Positions 49,757 to 59,295 of a stretch of DNA of 64,000 bases are shown here, piece after piece. Position 1 is the first letter of the stretch, and each line of letters starts with the position of its first letter. The notes under the pieces are model-generated. The model saw nothing but the letters and a program-made list of their open reading frames with translations. It made no database searches and was not told the origin of the DNA. The position numbers and the translations under genes are program-made. The DNA is taken from positions 2,170,001 to 2,234,000 of the forward strand of contig NZ_CP123907.1 in NCBI RefSeq assembly GCF_033783015.1, in the 5' to 3' direction. The DNA comes from Corynebacterium sp. 21KM1197. GTDB taxonomy: Bacteria; Actinomycetota; Actinomycetes; Mycobacteriales; Mycobacteriaceae.

Positions 49757-51301
49757 CTACATCGGCGCGATCGGGTGCTTCTTGGGTAGATCGCTCGTCC
49801 GCTTGTCCGCCAACTGCCGCAGGGCGCGGCGCAGTTCCAGGCGGGTATCGCGGGGCTGGATCATCGCGTCGAGGAAGCCGCGCTCGGCCGCCACGTAGGG
49901 GGAGGTCATGTTCTGATCGTAGAAGTCCATAAAGAGCTTCTTCATCTGATCGCGCTGCTCCGGGGGAGCGGCGGCGAGTTGCTTGCCCTGGATCATCACC
50001 ACGGCCGCCGCCGCGCCCATCACGGCGATCTGCGCGGTGGGCCAGGCCAGGTTGATGTCACCGGAGAGGTTCTTGGACCCCATCACGGCGTAAGCTCCGC
50101 CGTAGGCCTTGCGCACGATGAGCGCCACCTTGGGCACGGTGGCCTCTACCACGGCAAAGGCCAACTTGGCCCCGCGGTGGATCAGGCCCTCCTTTTCCTG
50201 CGCCACGCCGGGCAGGTACCCCGGCGTATCCACCACAAAGATCACCGGAATGTTGTAGGCATCGCAGGTACGGATAAAGCGCGCGCCCTTATCGGCGGCG
50301 TCGGCGTCGATGCAGCCCGCGTAGTGCATGGGCTGGTTGGCCACGAAGCCCACGGTGCGGCCGTCGATACGGCCGAAGGCGCAGATGAGGTTGGGGGCAA
50401 AGTTCTCCTGAATCTCGATGAGATCCTCGTCATCGCCCAGCTGGGAGAGCAGATCCATCATGTCATACCCTGCGTTGGTGTCATCGGGCATGAAGGTATC
50501 CAGGGAGCGGGTCTCGGCCACCTCCTCATCGGTGGGGGCCGCCACCACGGGGGCGGGGTCAAAGCAGCTGGAAGGCAGGTGTTCCAGGAGGTCGCGCACC
50601 AGGTCAAAGGCCTCGTCCTCGCTGTTGACCACGGCGGAGATGTTGCCGTTGGCCTCCTGCTGGCGCGCGCCGCCCAGTTCGGCGGAACTGATGTCCTCGC
50701 CGGTGACCTCGCGGATCACCGCCGGGCCGGTCACGTACATCTCCGTCTCCCCGTCCACGGCGATCACAAAGTCCGTGGTCACGGGCGCGTACACGGCACC
50801 GCCAGCGGACTTACCGAGCATGATGGAGATCTGCGGGCTGCGCCCGGAGAGCGGCATTTGGCGGCGAGCGATCTCCGAGTACATGGCCAGGGAGGTCACG
50901 GCGTCCTGAATGCGCGCGCCGCCGGAATCCTGAATACCGATCACCGGGCAGCCGATCTTGATGGCCATGTCCATCACCTCCACCACCTTGCGGCCAAAGG
51001 TCACGCCCACGGAGCCGCCGTACACGGTCTTATCGTGCGCGTAGACCACCACGGGGCGGCCGTCGATGCGGCCGTAGCCGGTGACCACGCCGTCGGAGTA
51101 GATGGCGTCCGGGTCGCCGGGGGTCTTGCCCAGCGCGCCGATCTCCACAAAGGAGCCCTCATCCAGCAGGGCAGCGATGCGCTGTCGGGGCGTGGTGCGC
51201 CCGGCCTCGTCGCGCTTGGCGCGGGCGCGCTCGCTGCCGGGGTCCTGCGCCTTATCCAGGCGTTCTTGCAGGTCTGCGAGTTTTTCCGCAGTGGTGGCCA
51301 C
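49757..51301 (-). CDS. accD3: Acyl-CoA carboxylase beta subunit for mycolate synthesis
   Basis: A 514-residue carboxyltransferase (PccB-type; AccD4 in M. tuberculosis). Paired with the biotinylated AccA3/AccBC subunit, it makes the alpha-carboxyacyl-CoA extender that Pks13 condenses. Oxyanion-hole glycine pairs are visible in GIQDSGGARIQDAV and SIMLGKSAGGAVYAP in the N-terminal domain, and in VDTPGYLPGVAQEKEGLIHRGAK and RKAYGGAYAVMGSK in the C-terminal domain. The start is GTG at 51301, overlapping the Pks13 TAG by one base (TAGTG), so translation is coupled. The location right after pks13 identifies it as the mycolate-specific paralogue. Confidence 0.94.
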   Translation of the reverse strand: MATTAEKLADLQERLDKAQDPGSERARAKRDEAGRTTPRQRIAALLDEGSFVEIGALGKTPGDPDAIYSDGVVTGYGRIDGRPVVVYAHDKTVYGGSVGVTFGRKVVEVMDMAIKIGCPVIGIQDSGGARIQDAVTSLAMYSEIARRQMPLSGRSPQISIMLGKSAGGAVYAPVTTDFVIAVDGETEMYVTGPAVIREVTGEDISSAELGGARQQEANGNISAVVNSEDEAFDLVRDLLEHLPSSCFDPAPVVAAPTDEEVAETRSLDTFMPDDTNAGYDMMDLLSQLGDDEDLIEIQENFAPNLICAFGRIDGRTVGFVANQPMHYAGCIDADAADKGARFIRTCDAYNIPVIFVVDTPGYLPGVAQEKEGLIHRGAKLAFAVVEATVPKVALIVRKAYGGAYAVMGSKNLSGDINLAWPTAQIAVMGAAAAVVMIQGKQLAAAPPEQRDQMKKLFMDFYDQNMTSPYVAAERGFLDAMIQPRDTRLELRRALRQLADKRTSDLPKKHPIAPM

Positions 51302-54300
51302 TAGTTCTTATTCCCTTCCAGGCTCTCGATGCGGCGGGTCAGATGCGCCCCCACCGTGGCGATCTCCGGCTCGTCCACCACGGCGAGGTGATCGCCGCGC
51401 AACTGCACGATCTCCAGGTCCTTCACGATGGCCGCCCAACCGCCATCCGGCGCGATCTTGGCATAGGCCGGCTCCAGTTCAATGGCGCCCTCGTGCATGC
51501 GCTCTGCGCGGAAAAGCAGCACCGGCACCGCCACGTCCGCCCAGCGCCGCATGTCCAGGCGATCCAGAATCCGGTTATCCACAAAACTGGCACGCTGGTG
51601 CTCCAGCACCCCGGCGGCCAGGCCGTGCTCGGAGGCGTCGGTAGTGCTCAGGAACTCCGTGAGCATGCTCAGCATGGCCTCCTCACCGGCGGATTCCAGC
51701 AGTTCATAGGGCACGGGGAAGTCCAGGCCGTAGGTCTTTTTGGCAAAGGCGGAGTACCGCTCCCAGCGGGCCTTGGTTTCTTCCAGGGTGTCCGGGATCG
51801 GCTCGGCGGGCTGCACCGTATCCAGCAGCGCGATGGTGGCCACCTCCACCTCGCCCGCCGCGCGGAGTTGGTGCGCCACCTCGTAGGCCAGCGCGCCGCC
51901 AAAGCTCCACCCGCCCAGAATCACCGGGCGGCCCTCCGCGAGTTCCTTGATCTCCTCCAGGTAGGCCGCCGCGCGCTCCGCCAGGGGGCCCTCACGGCGC
52001 TCCACTCCGTACACCGGCACGCTCTCCGGCAGGCGACGCATGAGCGGCTGGTACACCACGGAGGAGCCACCGGCCGGGTGGAAGAGGAACACCGAGGGGG
52101 CCGTGGAGCCCTCCGCGCGGGCGCGCAGAACCCGGATATTGCCCTCCACCTCGGTTTCCAGGCCCTCGCGCACCAGATCCGCCAGCGGTTCCAGGGTGCG
52201 CGCCTGCGCCACCTGCTCCGCCGTGATCTCCACGCCCGCGCGCTCGCTGAGGCGCTGAGCGATCGCCTCGGCCACCTCGGCGGAAACCTCCGGAAGTTGG
52301 CTGGTCACGCCCGCGGCCGCCGCACCGCTCAGCCCCGCCCAAGTGGCAAACACCAGGCGCTCGGAGGCATCGCGCGGGGCCACACCCACGCCCTGGCTTT
52401 CCGACGCCCCCTCGGCCACCGCAGGCTTCTCCGTCACCGCAGGCTTTTCCGGCGCGGCAGGTTCCTCGGCGGCGGCCTTGCCCGCCACGGCCTGCTCCAC
52501 CAGGGAGATCACGTCGGCCACGGAACCATCGCGCAGGGCCTGCACCTGGAGGGGCGGGATCTGGAAGTCGTTTTCAATGCGGTTCTTGATCCTCATGCCC
52601 ATCAGGGAATCCAAGCCCAGATCGATCAGCGGGAGTTCCAGGGGCAGGTCCTCCGCGTCATAGCCCATGGACTCGGAGACGATCGAACGCAGGCGCTCCT
52701 CCACCGTCTCCCCGGAGTCCGGGTCCCAGTGGCGCGTCTCCACTTCGATCTCTCCCCCGGCACCGGGAATGCCGGTGGCCTTGGGCGCGGCGGGAGCCGG
52801 AGCCGCCGGGGTGGCGAGGGCGCTGGGACTATCGGAGGCACCGGGAGCCACACCCGGAATCCCGGCCGCGAAGCCCTCCGCGAGTACCTGGGAGCCGGTC
52901 TGCGCGGCGTACACCGCCACCAAGAGTCCGCCCAGGTGGCGGGTGACCACGGTGGTTACCTCCCCGCTGGCGGGCAGGGCAGCGTGCTCCTGCTTGGCCA
53001 CCAGTTTGGCCTGGGGGTCGATCTCCGCCACAGCGGCCTCCACCAGGCTCAGCCCAGAGGGAACACGGGCGGCCTCGGTGCCAAAGGCCACGCGGCCGTC
53101 GGGAAGCGTGACCCTGGCCCCCGGCAGGCCGCTGGCCCCGCCGGAGGGACGCGCGGAGGTCCAGTACGGCTGCTTCTTCCATTGGGTTCCGGGGGCGCTG
53201 GCAAGCGTGGCCCCCAGGCCGCGCACCTTGCGGAAGTCCACGGGAGCGCCGGAAACATACAGGGTGGCCAGCAGATCGCGCAGGGAGGACGCGGCGGGCA
53301 CCTTGCGCTTGAGAGCAAAGAGCAACTGCGCGTCCGGCTTCCCGGCGGCAAAGGCGGTGCTCATCATGCCCATGAGGGCCACCGGGTTCGGGGCGATCTC
53401 CACCAGGGTGGTGTGTCCCGCCGCAAAGGCGGCCTCGGTGGAATCCTGGAACCACACGGCATGACGGGTGCAGCGCAGGAAGTAATCGGCATCGTGCACC
53501 ATCTCCCCCGGCTGGTACACCCGGCCGCGATCCACGGAACTAAACAGCGGGGTGTGCAGGGGACGCGGGCGCAGGCCCTCGATCTCGGCGGCGAGTTCGC
53601 CCAGAATCGGGTCGAGCGCGCTGGTGTGCCCGGCCCCCTTGACGTTGAGGAGCCGCGCAAACTTGCCCTCGGCCTCCAGTTTTTCCACCAGGGCGCTCAC
53701 GTCCGAGCGCGGGCCGCCCACGGTGGTCATGCCCGGCGCGGTGTACACGGCGGGTTCGATACTGGCAAAGCGCTCGTCCTCGGCGGCTATCTGCTCCAGG
53801 GCCTCGGTGGAGAGTTCCACCACGGCCATCGCGCCCAGTTCGTCCTCGGACAGGGAGTTCTCCCCCTCGCCCATCAGGCGGGAGCGGTGGCAGGCGATGC
53901 GCAGGGCCTCCTCGGCGCGCAGCCCACCGGAGGCATAGGCCGCCGCGATCTCACCCATGGACATTCCCATCACGCCCGCGGGGCGCACGCCCAGATCCGC
54001 CAGCAGATCGGTCAGGGCGATCTGAATGGCGGTGATGGTCACCTGCGCGGTTTCCGTGTTATAGGTCTGTTCATCGTCCAGGATCAGGGCCAGCATGGAC
54101 CAGCCGGACTCGTACTGCACCAGGGAATCCAGCTCCTCCAGGCGCTCCTTGAACGCCGGGGAGATAGCCACCAGATCCTTGGCCATCTTGCGGTGCTGGG
54201 AGCCAAAGCCGGAGTACACAAACACCGGCCCGGTGGCGGCGGGGGCGTCCGCCACGGCGATCCCGGCGGACTTTTTGCCCTCGGCCACCCGACGCAGGCG

Positions 54301-56175
54301 CGTGATTGCCTCCTCCACGGTGGTGGCCTGCACCACGGCTCGCGAGCGCCCGTGGTTGCGCCCGGCCAGGGTGCGTTCCAGGGCCTTAAGGTCATCGAGC
54401 CCCGCACCCTCCAGGTATTCCACCAGCGCCGCCGCCTGCTCCCGACGCCGCGAGGGCAGGTGCCCGGAGACGGGGAGCAGCGCCGTGGCGTCCTCGGGAT
54501 CGTCCAGAAGCGCCTCCACCCGAGGTTCCAGGGTGGGGTAATCGGCGGGGTCGAAGTCGCTGACCACCACGTGCGCATTGGTGCCGCCGAAGCCAAAGCC
54601 GGACACGCCCGCGATCTTGCGCCCGGAGTACTCCGGCCACTCGCGGGGATCCTCCACCACCTCTAGGCGCTCGGAATCAAAGTCGATGTAGGGATTGGGA
54701 CCCGCGTAGTGCAGGGAGGGTGGCAATACCTCATGGCGCATACCCAGGATCACCTTGGCCAACCCGGCGGAACCGGCGGCAGACTCGGTGTGGCCAAAGT
54801 TCGTCTTGGCCGACCCCAGCAGCGTGGGACGGGTGGCCTCGCGGCCCGCGCCCAGCACCTCGCCCAGGGCGGTGGCCTCGATAGGATCGCCCAGCACCGT
54901 GCCGGTGCCGTGGGCCTCCACGTAGTCCACCTCGCGGGGGTCGATCCCGGCGTCCGCGTAGGCGCGGCGCAGCACGTCCGCCTGGGCCTCCGGGTTGGGA
55001 GCGGTGAGGCCGTTGGAGTGGCCGTCCGAGTTGATGGCGGAGCCGCGCAGCACGGCCAGAATGGTGTCCCCATTGGCCACCGCGTCCGCCACCCGCTTGA
55101 GCACAAACACCCCGGCGCCGTCGGCGCGCACAAAGCCATCGGCGTCCTCGGAGAAGGCGTGGATATTCCCGCTGGGGCTGATCACCCCCAGTTCCCCAAA
55201 GGAGGTGGAGGCCAGCGGCGCGGACATGATGTTCACGCCACCGGCCAGGGCCACGGAGGTGTCCCCGGCGCGCAGGGCGCGGATCGCCTGGTGGATCGCC
55301 ACCAGCGAGGAGGAGCACGCGGTATCCACCGCCACCGAGGGGCCCCGGAAGTCAAAGGCATAGGAGACGCGGTTGGGGATCACCGCGCTGGAGGTTCCGG
55401 TGAGCGCGTAGGGGTGCGCGGACTGCGGATCGGAGGCGATCAACATGCCGTAATCGTTATTGGTGGAGCCGTAGAACACGCCCACGGGAGTGCCGCGCAG
55501 CTCATTGGCGGGCAGGTGGGCGTGCTCCAGGGCCTCCCAGGAGAGTTCCAGCATGATCCGCTGCTGCGGGTCGATATTGGCGGCCTCCAGGGGGGAGAGG
55601 CCAAAGAACTCCGCATCAAAGGAGGCAATATCGTCCAGGTAGCCGCCGGCGAGGTTCTGCTCGGCCATCTTGGTGCGGCTCACCGGATCGCCCTGGTACT
55701 CCGCCCAGCGCCCCTCCGGGGGCTGGCTGGTGGTGCCGGATCGGCCCTCCACCAGCATGTTCCACATCTCCTCGATGTTGTGTGCGCCGGGGAATCGCGC
55801 CGCCATGCCCACCACGGCGATGTCGTGATCCTCGGGCGCGGCGCTCACCCGGGGAGCCGCCGGGGTACCGGCAACCGCACCGCGCACGGCACCGCTAGCC
55901 CCGCCGGATACCCCGCCGCTGAGCAGGTGCGTGGCCAATTCCCCGATGGTGGGGTGCTCGTACACCACGGTGGCGTCGAGCTTGCGGCCCAGGAGATTTT
56001 CTAATTCCCCGGAGAGCAGCACCGCGTCGCGGGAGGATAGGCCCAGGTTCTCCAGGGGACGATCATCGGTGACCTCGCTGACCGGGACCTCCGTCACCCC
56101 CGCCACCCATTCGCGCAGCCATTGGCGCAATTGCGCGGCGGTCATCGTGGTGGGTGCGCTGGGGCTATCTGCCAT
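51301..56175 (-). CDS. pks13: Polyketide synthase Pks13, corynomycolate condensase
   Basis: A 1624-residue type I synthase that condenses the FadD32-activated meromycolate with the carboxylated alpha chain and releases the product to trehalose. Domains: N-terminal ACP (LGLSSRD, phosphopantetheine site S48), ketosynthase at about 117-545 (C287, H422, H462), acyltransferase at about 650-940 (GMSMGE, S739), second ACP (LGLDSLMG, S1190), and thioesterase (GGWSFGG, S1424). No reductase or dehydratase is present, as expected. The Ala/Pro-rich linkers near 90-110 and 1100-1130 are flexible. The gene lies 116 nt after fadD32 and overlaps accD3 by one base. It is essential for mycolate formation in this order. 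Confidence 0.98.
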   Translation of the reverse strand: MADSPSAPTTMTAAQLRQWLREWVAGVTEVPVSEVTDDRPLENLGLSSRDAVLLSGELENLLGRKLDATVVYEHPTIGELATHLLSGGVSGGASGAVRGAVAGTPAAPRVSAAPEDHDIAVVGMAARFPGAHNIEEMWNMLVEGRSGTTSQPPEGRWAEYQGDPVSRTKMAEQNLAGGYLDDIASFDAEFFGLSPLEAANIDPQQRIMLELSWEALEHAHLPANELRGTPVGVFYGSTNNDYGMLIASDPQSAHPYALTGTSSAVIPNRVSYAFDFRGPSVAVDTACSSSLVAIHQAIRALRAGDTSVALAGGVNIMSAPLASTSFGELGVISPSGNIHAFSEDADGFVRADGAGVFVLKRVADAVANGDTILAVLRGSAINSDGHSNGLTAPNPEAQADVLRRAYADAGIDPREVDYVEAHGTGTVLGDPIEATALGEVLGAGREATRPTLLGSAKTNFGHTESAAGSAGLAKVILGMRHEVLPPSLHYAGPNPYIDFDSERLEVVEDPREWPEYSGRKIAGVSGFGFGGTNAHVVVSDFDPADYPTLEPRVEALLDDPEDATALLPVSGHLPSRRREQAAALVEYLEGAGLDDLKALERTLAGRNHGRSRAVVQATTVEEAITRLRRVAEGKKSAGIAVADAPAATGPVFVYSGFGSQHRKMAKDLVAISPAFKERLEELDSLVQYESGWSMLALILDDEQTYNTETAQVTITAIQIALTDLLADLGVRPAGVMGMSMGEIAAAYASGGLRAEEALRIACHRSRLMGEGENSLSEDELGAMAVVELSTEALEQIAAEDERFASIEPAVYTAPGMTTVGGPRSDVSALVEKLEAEGKFARLLNVKGAGHTSALDPILGELAAEIEGLRPRPLHTPLFSSVDRGRVYQPGEMVHDADYFLRCTRHAVWFQDSTEAAFAAGHTTLVEIAPNPVALMGMMSTAFAAGKPDAQLLFALKRKVPAASSLRDLLATLYVSGAPVDFRKVRGLGATLASAPGTQWKKQPYWTSARPSGGASGLPGARVTLPDGRVAFGTEAARVPSGLSLVEAAVAEIDPQAKLVAKQEHAALPASGEVTTVVTRHLGGLLVAVYAAQTGSQVLAEGFAAGIPGVAPGASDSPSALATPAAPAPAAPKATGIPGAGGEIEVETRHWDPDSGETVEERLRSIVSESMGYDAEDLPLELPLIDLGLDSLMGMRIKNRIENDFQIPPLQVQALRDGSVADVISLVEQAVAGKAAAEEPAAPEKPAVTEKPAVAEGASESQGVGVAPRDASERLVFATWAGLSGAAAAGVTSQLPEVSAEVAEAIAQRLSERAGVEITAEQVAQARTLEPLADLVREGLETEVEGNIRVLRARAEGSTAPSVFLFHPAGGSSVVYQPLMRRLPESVPVYGVERREGPLAERAAAYLEEIKELAEGRPVILGGWSFGGALAYEVAHQLRAAGEVEVATIALLDTVQPAEPIPDTLEETKARWERYSAFAKKTYGLDFPVPYELLESAGEEAMLSMLTEFLSTTDASEHGLAAGVLEHQRASFVDNRILDRLDMRRWADVAVPVLLFRAERMHEGAIELEPAYAKIAPDGGWAAIVKDLEIVQLRGDHLAVVDEPEIATVGAHLTRRIESLEGNKN

Positions 56176-56291
56176 GCGAGGAGTCTCCCTACAAAGATCA
56201 TTCGTTGAAGATAATGGTTACTATCGCCGTCCATGTAGGGTACCCTCCGGCACCCCACAATGCGACCGCCGTAGACAAAGGTTCCTGCCGG

Positions 56292-58130
56292 TCAGCCCAG
56301 GTAGTGCTTCCGGGCCACCCGGCGCGCGATCTTGGCGCTCGACGTCCTGGCGATGCTGCCCGCGGCCAAGATCTGCACGTCCTTGGGCGTCACGCCGTGA
56401 GCCGCACTCACCGCCGTGCGGATCGCCTGAATCGCCTCCGCGTCGCCGTCCTCGGCGGCCCCCTCGACGCGCTCCGCGAGGATCACCAGGTGCTCCACGT
56501 CCTCGCCCGGGATGGAGAAGGCGGCGATCGCGGTGGGCTCCACCTGCTCCGTGGCCTGTCCCACGGTGAACTCGATGTCCTGGGGGTAGTGGTTGCGCCC
56601 GGCGATCACGATGAGATCCTTGAGACGCCCGGTGATGAACACCTCGTCATCAATGATCGCGCCCAGGTCGCCGGTGGCCAGCCAGCCCTCGTCCGGCGCG
56701 CCCGCCGCGCGGGAGCCCTCCGCCAAGCGCCCGGCCAGGGTGTTAGCAAAGGTCTCAGCGGTTTCCTCCGGGCGGTTCAAATAGCCCGCGGCCATGTGCT
56801 CGCCGTGGTTCCACAGTTCCCCGATGGTGCCGTCCGGTACCTCCTGGCGAGTCTCCGGGTTCACCACCGCCAAGCGCTGGGGTGCCACCGACTGCCCGTT
56901 GGAGATCAGCGGCACGGCCGCCGGGTGGCCCTTCTCCACCTTCTGCGCCCGACCCTCGGAGAGCGCCTCGCGGTCAAAGTAGGCGATCACGGGGCGCTCC
57001 TCGGTCTGCGGGGTGCTCACCAGCAGGGAGGCCTCCGCCAAGCCGTAGGTGGGGCGCAGGCTGGAGCGCTGCAAGCCATAATCCTTAAACTTCTCGTAGA
57101 ACGCGGTCACCGAGCGCTCCGTGATCGGCTCGGAGCCCAGCACCAGGCCATCCACGAGGGAGAGGTCGGTGTTTTCTCCGGGGTTGCCGTAGCGCACCGC
57201 GAGATCGAGGGCAAAGTTGGGCACCACCGTGTACACCGCGAGGTCATCGTCCTGGTCGCGCTTGCTCATCTGCTCGATCCAGCGGGAGGGCTGCTGCACG
57301 AAGTCGCGCGGGGCCATTATCTCCGCCTCAAAGCCCAAGATGAGCGCGAACATGCCCAGGATGATGCCCATATCGTGGTGGAGCGGAATCCACAGAATCA
57401 GGCGCATGGGGGTGCGCAGGCGTCCAGCGGCAAAGATCTGGAGGGTGTTGGTGATCACCGAGCGGTGGGTGAGCATCACGCCCGCCGGGGTGCGCGTGGA
57501 ACCCGAGGTGTACTGCAAGAAGGCCGGGAGATCCAGCGGCGCGGTCACACCCCGCTCCGCGAGGTAGGCCTGTGCCTCCGGCTTTTCCAGGGGGTTGGTC
57601 CAAGAGGCCGCCACGGCGTCCGGGAGGGCGTCGATAGCGATAATGCGGGGGCGCTCGCCGCCGGGGAGATCGGAGAAGTAGGCGCGCACGGCCTGCGCGG
57701 AGAGTTTATTGGTGAGTACCAAGCGCGGGTTGGAATCGTGGAACACGGCCCGCAGGTGGGCATCGTGGCCGGGCTCGCGGGGATCGTACAGCGGCACGGG
57801 GGTCATGCCCGCATACAGGGCGCCAAGGAAGCCGAAGAGGTACTCCGGGGTATTGCCCATGAGAATGGCCACGCGCTGGCCGGGCTGGCCCACCTGCTGC
57901 AAGCGAGCGGCCACGGCCTTGATCCTGGTGTTGATCTGGGAGCGCGTGTAGTCCACCGCCCCGCCGGTGCCCTGGTAATCCCAGTAGCGCAGGGCCGGAC
58001 GCTCGCCACCACCGGCGGCAAGTTCCTTCTGGTAGAGCAGTTCGGACAGGCCGGGGAGGGTGAGGCGGGGATCAATGGCGATCTCCCCCTTCTCGTTGAA
58101 GAACGAGGCCAGGGCGGACTGAAGATTCAT
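56292..58130 (-). CDS. fadD32: Long-chain fatty-acid AMP ligase FadD32
   Basis: A 612-residue fatty acyl-AMP ligase that adenylates the meromycolic chain and loads it on the N-terminal ACP of Pks13. FAAL motifs are LQYTSGSTRTPAGVMLTHRSV (P-loop), WIPLHHDMGIILG, RPTYGLAEASLLVS, and WLATGDLGAIIDDEVFITGRLKDLIVIAGRNHYPQDIE. The FAAL-specific insertion that blocks CoA use lies in the C-terminal part of the N-domain. AAGGAGAACCG gives a good start at 58130. It is the gene immediately upstream of pks13, the conserved mycolate order. Confidence 0.96.
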   Translation of the reverse strand: MNLQSALASFFNEKGEIAIDPRLTLPGLSELLYQKELAAGGGERPALRYWDYQGTGGAVDYTRSQINTRIKAVAARLQQVGQPGQRVAILMGNTPEYLFGFLGALYAGMTPVPLYDPREPGHDAHLRAVFHDSNPRLVLTNKLSAQAVRAYFSDLPGGERPRIIAIDALPDAVAASWTNPLEKPEAQAYLAERGVTAPLDLPAFLQYTSGSTRTPAGVMLTHRSVITNTLQIFAAGRLRTPMRLILWIPLHHDMGIILGMFALILGFEAEIMAPRDFVQQPSRWIEQMSKRDQDDDLAVYTVVPNFALDLAVRYGNPGENTDLSLVDGLVLGSEPITERSVTAFYEKFKDYGLQRSSLRPTYGLAEASLLVSTPQTEERPVIAYFDREALSEGRAQKVEKGHPAAVPLISNGQSVAPQRLAVVNPETRQEVPDGTIGELWNHGEHMAAGYLNRPEETAETFANTLAGRLAEGSRAAGAPDEGWLATGDLGAIIDDEVFITGRLKDLIVIAGRNHYPQDIEFTVGQATEQVEPTAIAAFSIPGEDVEHLVILAERVEGAAEDGDAEAIQAIRTAVSAAHGVTPKDVQILAAGSIARTSSAKIARRVARKHYLG

Positions 58131-58237
58131 CGGTTCTCCTTAAAACTGGATACGCGCGGCGGGGATATTAGTACTATTAAGCAATCTACCCCACTCGGTA
58201 ATTTTGCCGGAAATACTACCTCGAGCCTGGGCGAACG

Positions 58238-59170
58238 CTACGCCGGGGCGGGCGGGGCGTCGATAAGCCCACTGGCCCACTCCACCAGCCATTGGTTGGT
58301 GGTGGTGCCGGGGAATACGCTGGGGTTCGTGCCGTACTGCGCGTGTACGCCGCTGGCGGCGATCATGTCCCGCGCGCGGCCAAGCGCGTTGCCCACGTCC
58401 CTGGGGGCGTCGCAAATGTGATCGTCCGGGGCGCACACCTGATACACCTTGTCATTGAGCGCCCCGAAGCCGCTGCGGGGGCCGCGCATGGTGGCACCGG
58501 GCACGATCGGCTGCACCACGGCGTTGAGCGGCTGCAACGCCACCTCGGCCCCCACCCCGGACACCGGATTACCCACGGGCACCCCCTGCTCCGGCACGCG
58601 GCGACCATCGGCCACCAGCGCCATGCCGCGCACGCGCTCGGGCGGAACCACCGGCTCCGGGCCACCCAGTTCCTCCGCAAGGTCCCCCAGGAGCACCGCG
58701 CCCTGGGAAAAGCCGGTGAGCACGAAGTCCGTGCCGGGGCACTGCCGGTGCGTCTCCACCATCTCCGCGCGCACGCGGTCGGTGCCCTGGGTGCGGGAGT
58801 CGTCGTAGGTCATCTCCCCGGGCGCATTGATGTTGCGGAACTGCGCGGTGTAGGGCAGGGTCCACACCTTCACCCGATCCTGCGGGTAGCGCTCCTGTAA
58901 GGGGGTGGTCACGGTGAGCAGGAAGGAAAGGGGGTTCACGTGCGGATGAATGGGATCATCCTCCGCCCCGGATTCCCAGGTGCCCGGCGCGGCGATTACC
59001 TCCACCTCGGGGCACCAGTCCGGCTGCTCCGGCGCGGCCTGCGGGGGTGCCTCCTGCTCGGCGGGCACCGGCGCCTCGGGGTCATTGGGGCGCTGCTGCC
59101 ACTGCACCACGCCCACGCCAATGGCCACCACCACGGCCAGCACCGCGAGAATCGTGAGAACCTTTCGCAT
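58238..59170 (-). CDS. Cutinase-family lipid hydrolase (Rv3802c-like)
   Basis: A 310-residue alpha/beta hydrolase with an N-terminal anchor (KVLTILAVLAVVVAIGVGVV), a Pro/Glu linker, and the catalytic core. The nucleophile is in VLTGFSQGAVLLGDL, the aspartate lies in VCAPDDHICDAP, and a histidine near GVHAQYG completes the likely triad. Rv3802c, at the same place in the mycobacterial cluster, has phospholipase/thioesterase activity and is essential for mycolate-envelope balance. ATG 59170 is preferred because a -10 box (TACGAT) ends 7 nt upstream; GAGGAGA touches it. An earlier ATG at 59179 adds three residues. Confidence 0.87.
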   Translation of the reverse strand: MRKVLTILAVLAVVVAIGVGVVQWQQRPNDPEAPVPAEQEAPPQAAPEQPDWCPEVEVIAAPGTWESGAEDDPIHPHVNPLSFLLTVTTPLQERYPQDRVKVWTLPYTAQFRNINAPGEMTYDDSRTQGTDRVRAEMVETHRQCPGTDFVLTGFSQGAVLLGDLAEELGGPEPVVPPERVRGMALVADGRRVPEQGVPVGNPVSGVGAEVALQPLNAVVQPIVPGATMRGPRSGFGALNDKVYQVCAPDDHICDAPRDVGNALGRARDMIAASGVHAQYGTNPSVFPGTTTNQWLVEWASGLIDAPPAPA

Positions 59171-59177
59171 TCTCCTC

Positions 59178-59183
59178 ATCGTA
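59178..59183 (-). promoter_or_regulatory. -10 box before the cutinase-like gene
   Basis: On the minus strand TACGAT is followed by 7 nt and the ATG at 59170. Confidence 0.45.
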
Positions 59184-59295
59184 GCGGCTTCGGCGGCACC
59201 GCCTCGGCGCTCAGAGCGCTGAGCGCGTGGAACGCACTGGGCACATCGGGCACGCTGGACTCACCGGATATACCGGGCGCGCTAAACGCACGCCC

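Noticed and set aside
51343..54666. A 1107-codon open frame antisense to pks13
   Set aside because: It is a GC-driven shadow of the Pks13 frame, with no recognisable motif and no initiation signals.
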